A stretch of 64,000 bases of DNA from Pseudonocardia petroleophila (GTDB lineage: Bacteria > Actinomycetota > Actinomycetes > Mycobacteriales > Pseudonocardiaceae). The stretch covers positions 2,859,501-2,923,500 of the forward strand of contig NZ_CP060131.1 in the NCBI RefSeq assembly GCF_014235185.1. The letters are read 5' to 3'. Within the stretch, counting starts at the first letter, position 1. Each line of letters starts with the position of its first letter. A model generated the notes under the pieces. That model did no database searches and had not been told where the DNA came from. It saw only the letters and a list, made by a program, of their open reading frames with translations. Shown here one piece after another: positions 46,822 through 56,899 of this stretch. The position numbers were made by a program, and so were the translations under genes.

Positions 46822-48699
46822 TCAGGAGGCCGGGAGCGAGCCGCTCCGCGCCGCGGCGGCGGGAAGCGCCGTTGTGGGAGGTGGAGGATCCGTGGTGGGG
46901 GGTGGCGGCGGGTCCGTCGTCGGCGGCGGGGGCTCCTCCGAGGAGGGAGGCGGAGGCGCCGCTGTCGTGGGCGCGGGTGGCACTGGGGACTGCGGGGCTC
47001 GGGTGCGGGTGGGGGCGACCGCGGGAGGCGGCTCGTCGGCTGCGGGGGCCTCCGTCGACTCCACCGGCGTCGGGGTGCCGAGCACCTCCGACGACACCGG
47101 CGGCAGGATCGGCACCGTCGAGGTGCGGTCGGTGTTGGCCGTCGGCTCCGGGGTGGGGGCGGGCATCAGCACCACCGTCGCGACGACGCCGATCGCGGCG
47201 GCCAGGCCGCCTGCCGACACCAGGAACGCCCCGCCGCGGCGCCGCCGGGGCTCCGGGCGGTCGTAGTCCTCCTCGCGGTACTCGGTGACCTCGAGGTCCA
47301 TCGGCGGGCGCACCGGGTACGGCGACGCCATCTGCCGCGGCGGCGGCACGACCTGCGTCGCCATCTCGCCGCCCTGCACCGGGATGCGGCCCTGCTGGGC
47401 CCCGGCCGGGAGGAACCCGGCCGATCCCGACGCCGCAGCGGTCGCCATCCCGCCGCCGATCCCGGCACCGAGTGCTCCGGTCCCCGACGGTCCCGGGCCC
47501 ATCCCGATCGCCCCGACCCCGACCCCGGCCGGCGCACCGGGCGCTCGCTGGTGGCCGGTGGCGCGCACCCCGCCGGGCACCGGCGAGCCGCCCCGCGGCT
47601 GCGGGACGTGCGGACCGGTGCCGGCGAGCGCGACCGGGTCGAGGGAGAGCGCGGCGCCCATCGCGATGGCGTTCTTCGGGTCGGCGTCGACGGCGACGGG
47701 CCGCCCCAGCTGCTCCGACACCAGCTGCGCCACCAGCGGGATCCGCGACGACCCGCCGACCAGCAGCACCGCGGTGAGCTGGTCGGGCGTGAGCCCCGCG
47801 GAGGAGACCGCACGCCGCAGCGCGGCGACCGTGTCCTCGATCTGCGGCCGGATCATCGCCTCGAACTCGCTGCGGTGCAGGCGGACCGAGCCCTGAGACC
47901 CGGGCAGCAGCACCGGGATCGAGACCTCGGTGTCGCTGCTCAGCGCCTCCTTGGCCTCCGAGCACTCGCGGCGGACGGCGGCGACGGCGGCGAGCACGGC
48001 GGGGTCGGCGTCGTCGAGGCCGTCGAAGGCCTCCGGCATCCCGGCGCGGACGTGGTCGAACACGACCTGGTCGAAGTCGATGCCGCCGAGCCGCTCGATG
48101 CCCTCCGGACGGCCGATCGTGCCGAACCCCTGCGGGCCCTTGTGCACGATCGCGGCGTCGAACGTGCCGCCGCCCAGGTCGTAGACGGCGATGGTGGACC
48201 CGGACTCCAGCCGTTCCGCCGACGCGTAGTGCAGCGCGGCGGCCTGCGGCTCGGCCAGGAACGAGACCTGCATGCCCTGCCCGGCCAGTGCGCCGCCGAG
48301 GAGCTCCTTCTTCAGCGGACCCCACGACGCGGGGTGGGTGACGGCGATCCGGGCGGCGGGACCGCCCTCGCGCTCACCCACCCGGTCGACGACCCAGCGC
48401 ACGACCCGCGCGGAGAGCTCCTGCGGCGACCACGCCACCCCGGCGAGGACGAGCGGGGTCGGGTCGCCGATGCGGCGCTTGAACTCGCGCACGACCCGGG
48501 CGGGGTCGGTGAGGGCACGGCGCTCCGCGGCCTCCCCGACGAGCACGGAGCCGTCGGTCCCGGCGTAGAGGACCGACGGGACGGAGCTGGACCGGTCGCC
48601 GAGGTTGACGATCTCGATCTCGCCCGGTCGCGTGCCCGGGTGACCGACGGCGGCCGACGTCCTCGTCGTACCCAGATCGATCCCGAGCAAGTAGGTCAT
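46822..48699 (-). CDS. membrane-anchored Hsp70-like protein with Pro/Thr-rich extracytoplasmic tail
   Basis: The 625-residue protein starts with a DnaK-type ATPase ([51 protein letters not shown]; about residues 1-365). There is no recognisable substrate-binding domain. A Gly/Pro/Ala-rich linker leads to RRRR and one membrane helix at about 489-511, then a 114-residue tail rich in PPPPTTD-type repeats that should lie outside the membrane. The layout resembles receptor-like transmembrane kinases with the kinase replaced by an Hsp70 ATPase. The role is unknown; envelope sensing is a guess. Confidence 0.82.
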   Translation of the reverse strand: MTYLLGIDLGTTRTSAAVGHPGTRPGEIEIVNLGDRSSSVPSVLYAGTDGSVLVGEAAERRALTDPARVVREFKRRIGDPTPLVLAGVAWSPQELSARVVRWVVDRVGEREGGPAARIAVTHPASWGPLKKELLGGALAGQGMQVSFLAEPQAAALHYASAERLESGSTIAVYDLGGGTFDAAIVHKGPQGFGTIGRPEGIERLGGIDFDQVVFDHVRAGMPEAFDGLDDADPAVLAAVAAVRRECSEAKEALSSDTEVSIPVLLPGSQGSVRLHRSEFEAMIRPQIEDTVAALRRAVSSAGLTPDQLTAVLLVGGSSRIPLVAQLVSEQLGRPVAVDADPKNAIAMGAALSLDPVALAGTGPHVPQPRGGSPVPGGVRATGHQRAPGAPAGVGVGAIGMGPGPSGTGALGAGIGGGMATAAASGSAGFLPAGAQQGRIPVQGGEMATQVVPPPRQMASPYPVRPPMDLEVTEYREEDYDRPEPRRRRGGAFLVSAGGLAAAIGVVATVVLMPAPTPEPTANTDRTSTVPILPPVSSEVLGTPTPVESTEAPAADEPPPAVAPTRTRAPQSPVPPAPTTAAPPPPSSEEPPPPTTDPPPPPTTDPPPPTTALPAAAARSGSLPAS

Positions 48700-48787
48700 C
48701 GTGCCCCGTCTCCGTCGCCGGTCCTCACCCTGCGTGCAACTGCGACACGGTATCGGGTCCCCGATGACCCTTTCGGTCGGGTGTCGG

Positions 48788-49489
48788 CTACAGCCGGTGT
48801 TGCAGGGCCTCGGCGGCGGCGAGCAGGTCGGCCGCCCAGCGCACGCCCGGGCGTCGCCCGATCCGGTCGACGGGCCCCGACACCGACACCGCGGCGACGA
48901 CGTGCCCGCTCCCGTCGCGGACGGGGGCCGACACGCTCGCGACGCCCGACTCGCGCTCGGCGACGCTCTGGGCCCAGCCGCGCCGCCGGACGTCGAGCAG
49001 GACGCGCTCGGTGAAGGTGGCCTCGCCCAGCACCGCGCGCTGCACGGCGGGCTCGGCCCACGCGGCGAGCACCTTGGCCCCGGACCCCGCGGTCATCGGC
49101 AGCCGGGAGCCGACCGGCACCGTGTCGCGCAGGCCGCTCGCGGGCTCGGCCGTGGCCACGCAGACGCGCTGCGTGCCGTCGCGGCGGTAGAGCTGCACGC
49201 TCTCGCCGGTGATGTCGCGCAGCCGCGGCAGGACGGCCGCGGCCGCCTCCAGCAGCGGGTCCGCGCCGCCCGCGGCCAGCTCGGCCAGCGCGGGGCCGGG
49301 GCGCCAGCGCCCGTCGGCCCCGCGGCTGAGCAGCCCGTGGACCTCGAGCCCGACGGCGAGGCGGTGGGCGGTGGCGCGGGGCAGCCCGGTGCGCTGGCAC
49401 AGCTCGGCCAGACCGCACGGCTCGGTGGCCACGGCGCGGAGCACGCCCACGGCCTTGTCGAGCACGCCGATGCCGCTATGCTGTCTCAC
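48788..49489 (-). CDS. IclR-family regulator, probable leuCD regulator (NdgR/LtbR type)
   Basis: The 233-residue protein has an N-terminal helix-turn-helix ([40 protein letters not shown]) and an IclR effector domain ([35 protein letters not shown]). Orthologues such as NdgR of Streptomyces and LtbR of Corynebacterium sit divergently from leuCD and control it. The same arrangement is seen here with a 55-bp gap. The start is a GTG at 49489. Confidence 0.88.
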   Translation of the reverse strand: MRQHSGIGVLDKAVGVLRAVATEPCGLAELCQRTGLPRATAHRLAVGLEVHGLLSRGADGRWRPGPALAELAAGGADPLLEAAAAVLPRLRDITGESVQLYRRDGTQRVCVATAEPASGLRDTVPVGSRLPMTAGSGAKVLAAWAEPAVQRAVLGEATFTERVLLDVRRRGWAQSVAERESGVASVSAPVRDGSGHVVAAVSVSGPVDRIGRRPGVRWAADLLAAAEALQHRL

Positions 49490-49544
49490 ACCGCGATACT
49501 AGCGTCCCAACAGCTGGACGGTAACACTAGACAGGGGCTCAATC
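49490..49544. promoter_or_regulatory. divergent iclR-leuC regulatory gap
   Basis: The 55-bp gap carries -10-like GATACT and TAACACT and a short dyad CGTCC (49503-49507) / GGACG (49516-49520). It is the expected site for the IclR regulator; the exact operator is uncertain. GGGG before the leuC ATG could serve as a ribosome site. Confidence 0.4.
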
Positions 49545-50957
49545 ATGGCGCGCACTCTGGCCGAGAAGGTGTGGGACCTGCACCTCGTCCGCGAGGGGGA
49601 GGGAAACGAACCGGACCTCCTCTACATCGACCTGCACCTCGTGCACGAGGTCACCAGCCCGCAGGCGTTCGACGGTCTCCGCCTCGCCGGCCGCCCGGTG
49701 CGCCGCCCGGACCTCACGCTGGCCACCGAGGACCACAACGTCCCCACCAAGGACGTCGACCTCCCGATCGCCGACCCCGTCTCCCGCACCCAGGTGGAGA
49801 CGCTGCGCAAGAACTGCGCGGAGTTCGGCGTGCCGCTGTACCCGATGAACCACGCCGAGCAGGGGATCGTGCACGTCGTCGGCCCGCAGCTCGGGCTGAC
49901 GCAGCCGGGCACCACGGTCGTCTGCGGCGACAGCCACACCTCCACGCACGGCGCGTTCGGCGCGATGGCCTTCGGGATCGGCACCTCCGAGGTCGAGCAC
50001 GTGCTGGCCACGCAGACGTTGCCGCTCAAGCGGTTCAAGACGATGTCGATCACGGTGAACAGCGCCGACGGCACGCTGCGGCCGGGCGTCACGAGCAAGG
50101 ACGTCGTGCTGGCGATCATCGCGCAGATCGGCACCGGGGGCGGGCAGGGCTACGTGCTCGAGTACCGCGGCAACGTCATCGAGAACCTGTCGATGGAGTC
50201 CCGGATGACCATCTGCAACATGTCGATCGAGGCCGGCGCCCGCGCGGGGATGATCGCCCCCGACGAGACGACGTTCGCCTACCTGAAGGGCCGCGACCGC
50301 GCGCCCGCCGGCGAGGCGTGGGACGAGGCCGTCGCCGCGTGGCGCGAGCTGCGCACCGACGACGACGCGGTGTTCGACGCCGAGGTCACCATCGACGGCG
50401 ACGCGCTCACCCCGTTCGTCACCTGGGGCACCAACCCGGGGCAGGGCCTGCCGCTGGGCGAGTCCGTGCCCGACCCGGCGCAGATCGTCGACGAGAACGA
50501 GCGCGTCTCCGCGGAGAAGGCGCTGACCTACATGGGGCTCACGGCCGGGCAGCCGCTGCGCGAGGTCGCCGTCGACACGGTGTTCGTGGGCTCCTGCACC
50601 AACGGCCGGATCGAGGACCTGCGCGCCGCGGCCGACGTCATCAAGGGCCGCACGGTGGCCGACGGCGTCCGGATGCTGGTGGTGCCCGGGTCGATGCGGG
50701 TGCGGTTCCAGGCCGAGGAGGAGGGCCTCGACGAGGTGTTCACCGCGGCGGGGGCCGAGTGGCGCTCCGCGGGCTGCTCGATGTGCCTGGGCATGAACCC
50801 CGACCAGCTCGCCCCCGGCGAGCGCAGCGCGTCCACGTCCAACCGCAACTTCGAGGGCCGCCAGGGCAAGGGCGGCCGCACCCACCTCGTGTCGCCGCTG
50901 GTCGCCGCCGCGACCGCCGTCCGCGGCACCCTGTCGAGCCCGGAGGACCTGGTCTGA
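49545..50957 (+). CDS. leuC: 3-isopropylmalate dehydratase large subunit
   Basis: The 470-residue aconitase-family subunit isomerises 2- to 3-isopropylmalate, and also citramalate to methylmalate in the cimA route. The 4Fe-4S Cys residues lie in [12 protein letters not shown] and [12 protein letters not shown]. The substrate loops [20 protein letters not shown] and [20 protein letters not shown] are intact. The stop overlaps the leuD start (TGATG). Confidence 0.97.
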   Translation: MARTLAEKVWDLHLVREGEGNEPDLLYIDLHLVHEVTSPQAFDGLRLAGRPVRRPDLTLATEDHNVPTKDVDLPIADPVSRTQVETLRKNCAEFGVPLYPMNHAEQGIVHVVGPQLGLTQPGTTVVCGDSHTSTHGAFGAMAFGIGTSEVEHVLATQTLPLKRFKTMSITVNSADGTLRPGVTSKDVVLAIIAQIGTGGGQGYVLEYRGNVIENLSMESRMTICNMSIEAGARAGMIAPDETTFAYLKGRDRAPAGEAWDEAVAAWRELRTDDDAVFDAEVTIDGDALTPFVTWGTNPGQGLPLGESVPDPAQIVDENERVSAEKALTYMGLTAGQPLREVAVDTVFVGSCTNGRIEDLRAAADVIKGRTVADGVRMLVVPGSMRVRFQAEEEGLDEVFTAAGAEWRSAGCSMCLGMNPDQLAPGERSASTSNRNFEGRQGKGGRTHLVSPLVAAATAVRGTLSSPEDLV

Positions 50958-51544
50958 TGGACGCCTTCTCCACCCACACCGGAATCGGTGTGCCCCTGCG
51001 CCGCGCCAACGTCGACACCGACCAGATCATCCCGGCGGTCTACCTCAAGCGCGTCACGCGCACCGGGTTCGAGGACGGGCTGTTCTCGGCCTGGCGCAAC
51101 GACCCGTCGTTCATCCTCAACCAGGAGCCGTTCGACCGCGGCTCGGTGCTGGTGGCCGGGGCCGACTTCGGCACCGGTTCCTCGCGCGAGCACGCCGTGT
51201 GGGCGCTGATGAACTACGGCTTCCGCGTCGTCATCTCCTCGCGGTTCGCCGACATCTTCCGCGGCAACTCCGCCAAGGCCGGCCTGCTCGCGGCGCAGGT
51301 CGCCCAGCCCGACGTCGAGCTGCTGTGGAAGCTGCTGGAGAACCAGCCCGGCACCGAGATCACGGTCGACCTCACGGAGAAGACCGTGCAGGCCGCCGAC
51401 CTCACCGTGCCGTTCGAGATCGACGACTACACCCGCTGGCGGCTGCTCGAGGGCCTCGACGACATCGGTCTCACCCTGCGCCACGAGGGCGACATCACCG
51501 CGTTCGAGGAGGCCCGCCCGGCCCGGATGCCGGTCACGAGCTGA
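50957..51544 (+). CDS. leuD: 3-isopropylmalate dehydratase small subunit
   Basis: The 195-residue swivel-domain subunit has [20 protein letters not shown] and the family motif [17 protein letters not shown]. It closes the active site on LeuC. The two are translationally coupled, which supports 1:1 assembly. It is followed by a 389-bp gap before hupB. Confidence 0.97.
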   Translation: MDAFSTHTGIGVPLRRANVDTDQIIPAVYLKRVTRTGFEDGLFSAWRNDPSFILNQEPFDRGSVLVAGADFGTGSSREHAVWALMNYGFRVVISSRFADIFRGNSAKAGLLAAQVAQPDVELLWKLLENQPGTEITVDLTEKTVQAADLTVPFEIDDYTRWRLLEGLDDIGLTLRHEGDITAFEEARPARMPVTS

Positions 51545-51933
51545 CCGGTCGGCGGCTCGCACGGGCCCGGTGCGCCGGTGTCCGTCGCCGGCAGCGCCGG
51601 GGAAGGTCCGCGAGGTCCGGGACCGGCTGGGTCGTGCCGTCGACACCCCGGTCCCGGCAAGTCCGGCCGTCGGTCCGGCGGCGCCCGGCGTCGTGGGAGG
51701 GGGCTGGGTCGGCCGGTCCGCTGGCCGCAGGGCGGCGGCGCGCGGTCTTCCCGGCCAGGGCCGCGGGCCGACACCGTCCGCGAGCAGGCCGGTGGTCGTG
51801 CAGGGCACGCGCGACGTCGCCCGACGTCCGGGCGCTGTGCGGCAACGGGTTCCGGGTGAATCTGTTGCCGCACAACGGATTCCCCCGCGTGTCCCTGGCG
51901 CGAGGCCCTGACCTGCGGCTAGCGTCTCGATTC
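51545..51933. promoter_or_regulatory. leuD-hupB intergenic region with 39-nt palindrome and hupB promoter
   Basis: No gene is supported in this 389-bp stretch. At 51836-51874 two 17-bp arms (TGTGCGGCAACGGGTTC and GAATCTGTTGCCGCACA, two mismatches) surround CGGGT, and a further CAACGGATTC follows at 51873-51882. TAGCGT at 51920-51925 lies 8 nt before the hupB ATG and is the likely -10 box of a leaderless transcript. The palindrome could be an operator for hupB or a terminator for leuCD. Confidence 0.55.
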
Positions 51934-52497
51934 ATGAACAAGACGCAGCTCGTGGACGCGCTCGCATCCCGCATCGGCGACCGGCGGACGGCGGCGACCG
52001 CGGTCGACGGCCTGCTGGCGACCATCGTCGACACCGTCAGGGGCGGCGGCTCGGTGTCGATCACCGGTTTCGGGGTGTTCGAGCCCCGCGCCCGCGCCGC
52101 GCGCGTGGCCCGCAACCCGCGCACCGGCGAGACGGTCCAGGTCGCCGCCACCACCGTGCCCGCCTTCCGGCCCGGCGCCGGGTTCCGCACGGCCGTCGGC
52201 GGGACCGCCGCGCCCGCCCCGCGCGCCACCCCCGCCCGTCGCCGCTCGGCCGCCGCCGATCCTGCCGTCGCCGCACCGGCCGCCCCGGCCCGCAAGGCGG
52301 CCAGGGCCAAGGCATCCTTCGCGGCAGCCCCGGCCGCGTCTCCCCAGTCCGCGGCCCCCAAGGCGGCTCCCAAGACCGCGGCCGGGAAGTCCAAGGCCGC
52401 GTCCAAGGCGAAGCCGGTGAAGGCAGTACCGGAGAAGCCGGCCAAGGCGGCCAAGGCCGTTGCCGAGAAGCCGAAGAAGGCCAAGGCGAAGAAGTAG
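51934..52497 (+). CDS. hupB: HU-family nucleoid protein with Lys/Ala-rich tail
   Basis: The 187-residue protein has an HU fold over residues 1-90 ([48 protein letters not shown] then [11 protein letters not shown]). A long tail of Ala/Lys/Pro repeats ([40 protein letters not shown]) follows. Actinobacterial HupB combines HU-type bending with histone H1-like tails. M. tuberculosis hupB also follows leuCD. The tail suggests strong nonspecific DNA binding and possible acetylation. Confidence 0.94.
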   Translation: MNKTQLVDALASRIGDRRTAATAVDGLLATIVDTVRGGGSVSITGFGVFEPRARAARVARNPRTGETVQVAATTVPAFRPGAGFRTAVGGTAAPAPRATPARRRSAAADPAVAAPAAPARKAARAKASFAAAPAASPQSAAPKAAPKTAAGKSKAASKAKPVKAVPEKPAKAAKAVAEKPKKAKAKK

Positions 52498-52534
52498 GCC
52501 GACGACGCTCCGGAGCGCCTGCGGGTCGCGCCGA

Positions 52535-53758
52535 CTACCGCCGCCGGGCCTGTCGCGCGTAGCGGCGCTTCGCGGCGCTGATCGCACTCCGGGCCGCCCG
52601 GCCCACCCGGTGTTGGGTGGCCAGGTGCAACCGATAGCCGAGCCCGGACCGCTGCAGCTCCGGGGAGCTGCCGTCGAGCGACACGGCCCGCCTGCGGCGC
52701 AGCGAGTAGCCGACGTCGACCGGCTCCAGACGGAGGTGCTGGTCGGCGTTCTCGAACCACGCCGCACTGCGCGCCGCTTCCTCCTGCAGTCGGGCGACCG
52801 AGGGTCTGCGGAACTCCTCGTAGGATCCCAGTGCCGCCTCCAGGCCGCCGGGGGCCGAGTCCAGGGCGCGCGCCAGGACCATCGCGTCCTGCAGCGCCAG
52901 CTTCGTACCGGACCCGACGGAGAAGTGCGCGGTGTGCGCGGCGTCCCCGATCAGCACGACGTTGCCGGCGTACCACCGGGAGTTGGCAACGGTGGTGAAG
53001 CTCCGCCAAGCCGCGGGGGCGCCCCCGCCCGGCGGCCTGCCCCGCAACGCGTGCCCGCCCAGGTGCCGGGTGAAGATCTCCGACAACCGTTCGACCGCGG
53101 CATCGGCGGGGGCGGTGTCGAAGCCGAGCCTGCTCCAGGTCGAACGGGAGCACTCGACGATGGCCGTGCTCGCGCCAGGCCCGTACTGGTAGCCGTGGAA
53201 CCACAGCCACCCGGCCTCGGTCGGCTCGAAGGCGAACGTGAAGCTCGGGAAGGGCGCCGCCGTCCCGAGCCAGGCGTGCATGTTTGTGCCCGACACCTCG
53301 GTCGTGCCGAAGGCGGCGGCCCGATCGCGGCGGAGCCGGCTGCCGTGCCCGTCGGACAGCACCACCAGGTCCGCGTCGCCGAGTCCGTCCAGGGAAACGA
53401 CCTCCCGCTGATACTCGATCACGACGCCCAGCTCGCGCGCCCGGCGCGTGAGGATGCCGAGCAGCGCGTGCCTGCTCATCCCATAGCCGTACCCGCCGAG
53501 GTGGACGGGGGGCCGGTCTCGGATGCGCACCTGCTGGCCGGCCCAGCGCACTGACGCGGCCCGGATCTCCCGCGCCGTGGGCGGGTCGTGGTCGTCGAGC
53601 CCGGCGAGGAGGTCGTCCCAGTAGCCGAAGCCCCAGCCGTAGGTCACGTCGGGCAGGTTCCGCTCGACCACGGTGACCTGGTGGCCCGGTTCGCGCAGCG
53701 TGGCCAGCACCGCGAAGTACAGCCCGGCAGGGCCCCCGCCGACACAGGTGATCCTCAC
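52535..53758 (-). CDS. FAD-dependent monooxygenase (anthraniloyl-/salicylyl-CoA hydroxylase-like)
   Basis: The 407-residue protein starts VRITCVGGGPAGLYFAVLAT, has VTVVERNLPDVTYGWGFGYW (typical of 2-aminobenzoyl-CoA/salicylyl-CoA monooxygenase N-domains) and VVLIGDAAHTAHFSVGSGTK. The GTG start overlaps the stop of the upstream FemAB-like gene (GTGA), so a flavin hydroxylase is translationally tied to two FemAB-like transferases. This suggests it modifies the group they transfer, or a glycan/lipid substituent; that is inference. It converges with hupB. Confidence 0.83.
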   Translation of the reverse strand: MRITCVGGGPAGLYFAVLATLREPGHQVTVVERNLPDVTYGWGFGYWDDLLAGLDDHDPPTAREIRAASVRWAGQQVRIRDRPPVHLGGYGYGMSRHALLGILTRRARELGVVIEYQREVVSLDGLGDADLVVLSDGHGSRLRRDRAAAFGTTEVSGTNMHAWLGTAAPFPSFTFAFEPTEAGWLWFHGYQYGPGASTAIVECSRSTWSRLGFDTAPADAAVERLSEIFTRHLGGHALRGRPPGGGAPAAWRSFTTVANSRWYAGNVVLIGDAAHTAHFSVGSGTKLALQDAMVLARALDSAPGGLEAALGSYEEFRRPSVARLQEEAARSAAWFENADQHLRLEPVDVGYSLRRRRAVSLDGSSPELQRSGLGYRLHLATQHRVGRAARSAISAAKRRYARQARRR

Positions 53759-54909
53759 GGGCGCGCCTCCGAGCGGGTCGAACCGTTGCTGCGCAGCGCG
53801 ATCCGGGCGCGGGTGAGCAGCGACCGGCCGAGTGGGCTGCGGCGGGCTGCGTCGTACGCCAACCGCAGGGGCGCCGGGCGGATGAGCTCGACCGGCGGAG
53901 GGTACCGGAACGCGGCCCCGCCGAAGGCCATCTTGGCCCGGTCCGCGCTCGGCCACGACTCGTCGTCCCGGACCCCGCCGCCGATCGCGTCCCGGAGCGT
54001 CGCCTCGGCGAGGCCGCCGAAGTCGATCCACCGGAAGCCCGAGCGGCGGGCCCACCTGATGATCTCCCAGCGGGCGGCGGCCGGCACGCTGAGTCGCCGT
54101 CCGTCGCCGTCCCGGTCGAAGCCGCACAGCTTGCCCCGGACGGTATCGCCACACATCGTGACCAGGTCGGCGCTGACGGGAACCCCGTTGACCTCACCGA
54201 TGAAGAGCGCGGCGTGGTCGGTCCGGGTGAGCTCGGCGAACAGGGTCGTCAGATACCCGAGGTGCGGAGGTCGCGCGTACCCGCGGGCCGTGGCCGCCCG
54301 GTACATCAGCTCGGCGAGCAGCGGGACGTCGCGTTCGTCGCCCTGCCGCACCGTCACCCCGCGGTCGGCCCATCGACCGGTCCAGTACCGCAGGCGGCGG
54401 GACAGCATCCGGCGGAGCTCCGCCTCGTCGACGGCCAGGTCGATGCGCATGGACCCCGCCGGGGCGATCCCGGCGGCGGACGGCCGGAAACCACGGGCGA
54501 CGAGTGCGCGGCTGACGTCGTCGGCGCCCTCGGGTGGCTGCACGAAGAGCATGCGCATGCGGCGGAGGTCGGCGAGTGCCCGGGACAGTGCCCCGATGAC
54601 CTCGGCGCGCGCCTCGGACTCGAGCGCCGTGACGGGACCGTAGGACACGTACCCCACACAACCGATCCCTCGCAGTCGACGGGTCAGGACCAGCGCCCCG
54701 CCCACGAGAACGCCCTGGTGACGGGCGAGCACGTAGAGCGGTCGGAACCGTTGTGTGCCGCGCACGCGTGACCACACCGACAGCTGGGTGACGTCCGTGC
54801 CGTGCGTGGTGGCCACCAGTGCGTCCCACTCGGCGATCGTGTCGTCGTCCGGGGCGTCGACACACTCCACCACCACGGCGGAGGTGCGCGCTCGAAGGGG
54901 CTCGATCAT
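53755..54909 (-). CDS. FemAB/GNAT-like transferase 1
   Basis: The 384-residue protein is a tandem paralogue of the next gene. Shared landmarks are ALVATTHGTDVTQLSVWSRV, VGYVSYGP, MRMLFVQPPEGADDVSRALV, RRMLSRRLRYWT, FRWIDFGGLAEATL and FGGAAFRYPP. The fold matches double-GNAT FemAB proteins, which add amino acids from aminoacyl-tRNA to lipid-linked or cell-wall acceptors. The ATG at 54909 overlaps the stop of the upstream gene. The acceptor and donor are unknown. Confidence 0.78.
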   Translation of the reverse strand: MIEPLRARTSAVVVECVDAPDDDTIAEWDALVATTHGTDVTQLSVWSRVRGTQRFRPLYVLARHQGVLVGGALVLTRRLRGIGCVGYVSYGPVTALESEARAEVIGALSRALADLRRMRMLFVQPPEGADDVSRALVARGFRPSAAGIAPAGSMRIDLAVDEAELRRMLSRRLRYWTGRWADRGVTVRQGDERDVPLLAELMYRAATARGYARPPHLGYLTTLFAELTRTDHAALFIGEVNGVPVSADLVTMCGDTVRGKLCGFDRDGDGRRLSVPAAARWEIIRWARRSGFRWIDFGGLAEATLRDAIGGGVRDDESWPSADRAKMAFGGAAFRYPPPVELIRPAPLRLAYDAARRSPLGRSLLTRARIALRSNGSTRSEARP

Positions 54910-56063
54910 GCGGGGTCCCGGCTGCTCGGAGTGCGGGGGGCGGTCGCGGTGCCGCCGCGGATCCTGCGCTTCGTCCGATCCAGCATCCGTCGGCCGCGAG
55001 ACGACCGACGGACCACGTCGTAGAGGCCGCGGACAGCGATCGAGGGCACCAATTCGACCGCGGGCGGGTAGCGGAACGGTGCGCCGCCGAACTTCACCTT
55101 GTACCGGTCCGGCCCGGCGAGTGCCTCGATGTCGACACCGCCCTCGGCGAACAGCACGTCGATCGAGGACGCCTGGAGCCCCCCGAAGTCGAACCAGCGG
55201 TGGCCGTTGGCCTTGGCCCATCTCATCGACTCCCACCGGATCGCCCCGGGCACGTTGAGGTGTGATGCGGTGCTCGAACGGTCCAGACCCACGAAGCGGA
55301 CCTTCGCCGAATCACCGCACACCGTCACGACATCGGCGGCCACGGGTTCCCCGTCGACCTCGCCCACGAAGACGATCGCCCGACCCGTCTCGACGAGTTC
55401 GCGGTGCAGGATCTGCAGGTAGCCGGGGGAGAAGGGGGTGAAGCCCTGGTGCCGGGCGGTGTCGGCGAGCAGCTCGGCCAGCATCGGGAGATCCGCGACA
55501 TCCCCCTGGCGAACGCTCACCCCGCGGGCGGACCACTGGTTGGTCCACGTCCGCAGACGCCTGCTGAGGCCCTTGCGCAGCTCGTCCTCGGTGGCCGTGA
55601 GGTCGACCCGCAAGGACGCGGCCGGCGCCACGCCGGCGTCCGACCTGCGGAAGCCGCGCCGCATCAAGGTGCGGGACACCTCGTCCCCGTCCTCCGGTGG
55701 CTGCACGAACATCATCCGCGTGCGCCGTCGCGCGACCTGCTCCAGCGCGGCACACACCGTCTCGAGCACCGCCGCGCGATCCTCGCCGTCGAGATGGCTC
55801 CCGATCAGCGGGCCGTAGGACACGTAGCCGACCCGCCCTCCCAGCGGCAGGCGCTTGCAGAGCACGAGCGCGCCGCCGACGAGCTCGCCCCGCAGGCGGC
55901 CCAGCACGTAGATCGGCTCGAAACCCGCCTCACCCCGCAGGACCGACCAGCCCGAGAGCTGCGCCACGTCGCCCGCGCGTTCGCGGACGACCAGCGCGTC
56001 CCACGAGGCGAGGACCTCGGGCCCGGGGTCGACCGACGCCGTCACGGTCGGGTCGTCATGCAC
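54906..56063 (-). CDS. FemAB/GNAT-like transferase 2
   Basis: The 385-residue paralogue of the preceding entry has LVVRERAGDVAQLSGWSVLR, VGYVSYGPLIG, RMMFVQPPEDGDEVSRTLMR, RRLRTWTNQWSARGVSVRQG, HRWFDFGGLQASSIDVLF and KVKFGGAPFRYPP. A GTG start with GGGGTG upstream is chosen; an out-of-frame ATG overlaps it. It is first in the three-gene operon FemAB2-FemAB1-FAD monooxygenase and divergent from the methyltransferase. Confidence 0.78.
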   Translation of the reverse strand: MHDDPTVTASVDPGPEVLASWDALVVRERAGDVAQLSGWSVLRGEAGFEPIYVLGRLRGELVGGALVLCKRLPLGGRVGYVSYGPLIGSHLDGEDRAAVLETVCAALEQVARRRTRMMFVQPPEDGDEVSRTLMRRGFRRSDAGVAPAASLRVDLTATEDELRKGLSRRLRTWTNQWSARGVSVRQGDVADLPMLAELLADTARHQGFTPFSPGYLQILHRELVETGRAIVFVGEVDGEPVAADVVTVCGDSAKVRFVGLDRSSTASHLNVPGAIRWESMRWAKANGHRWFDFGGLQASSIDVLFAEGGVDIEALAGPDRYKVKFGGAPFRYPPAVELVPSIAVRGLYDVVRRSSRGRRMLDRTKRRIRGGTATAPRTPSSRDPA

Positions 56064-56193
56064 GGCCGCACCCCGCAGGGTTCGTCGACGGGTCAGGGTA
56101 ACGACCGGGGCTCGCCGGCGAAGCACACTGGAGAGGAGGATGGCTCCTCCACCGCCGGGCCCACCCGCCCCGTCGCCCACCGCAGGAGATCGC

Positions 56194-56886
56194 ATGCTGG
56201 GTCAGTTCCTCGTCTCCCTGGCCAAACCGCCGTACGTCGCGGTCAGACGGGCCGTCACCGGCGTGCTGTTCGAGCGCCGCTACGGCGTCACCACGGCGGG
56301 GGCGCGCAGCCGGGAGGAGCTCGGATTCTCCGACGAGGAGTACAACCGCTACCTCCCCGCCGGGCTGACCAGCCTGCGCCGGATCCTGCGTCGCAGTGAG
56401 GTGGGGTCGGACGACGTCTTCGTCGACTTCGGTTCCGGCATGGGTCGGGTCGTACTGCAGGCCGCGCTCGCGTACCCGTTCCGGCGCGTGGTCGGCGTGG
56501 AGCTGTCGACCGAACTGCACGAGATCGCCAGCGGGAACCTCGAACGCAACCGCGACCGCCTGCGCACGCGCGACGTCACGCTCGTCCATTCCGACGTCCG
56601 CGACTTCGCGATCCCCGACGATCTGACGGTCGCGTTCCTCTACAACCCCTTCGGCGGGGAGGTGTTCGCGAACGTCGTGCACCGCCTGATCGAGTCGGCG
56701 GACCGGGCCCCCCGAACGTTGCGGGTGATCTACGGCAACCCGGTGGAGGAGGAGGCGCTGCTGGCCACCGGCCGGTTCGAGCAGGTGCGTCGGTTGTCCG
56801 GCATGCGACCGACCCGGGAGTGGGCGCGCTCCAACGCCTTCGTGATGTACCGACTCGTGCCGGCGCCCGTCCACCGGGACCACTGA
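56194..56886 (+). CDS. SAM-dependent methyltransferase
   Basis: The 230-residue class I methyltransferase has motif I in VFVDFGSGMGRVVLQAALAY, the acidic loop VVGVELSTELHEIA, and DLTVAFLYNPFGGEVFANVV, close to DOT1-like or glycan methyltransferases. The ATG at 56194 with GGAG upstream is preferred over ATG 56140, whose purine run directly abuts the start. Its place in the glycan cluster suggests sugar or lipid methylation. Confidence 0.8.
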   Translation: MLGQFLVSLAKPPYVAVRRAVTGVLFERRYGVTTAGARSREELGFSDEEYNRYLPAGLTSLRRILRRSEVGSDDVFVDFGSGMGRVVLQAALAYPFRRVVGVELSTELHEIASGNLERNRDRLRTRDVTLVHSDVRDFAIPDDLTVAFLYNPFGGEVFANVVHRLIESADRAPRTLRVIYGNPVEEEALLATGRFEQVRRLSGMRPTREWARSNAFVMYRLVPAPVHRDH

Positions 56887-56899
56887 TCTCCCCATTCCG

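Noticed and set aside
51545-51835. Possible small gene in the leuD-hupB gap
   Set aside because: Frames in both directions are Arg/Pro-rich with no start/ribosome-site pair or recognisable motif; treated as non-coding.
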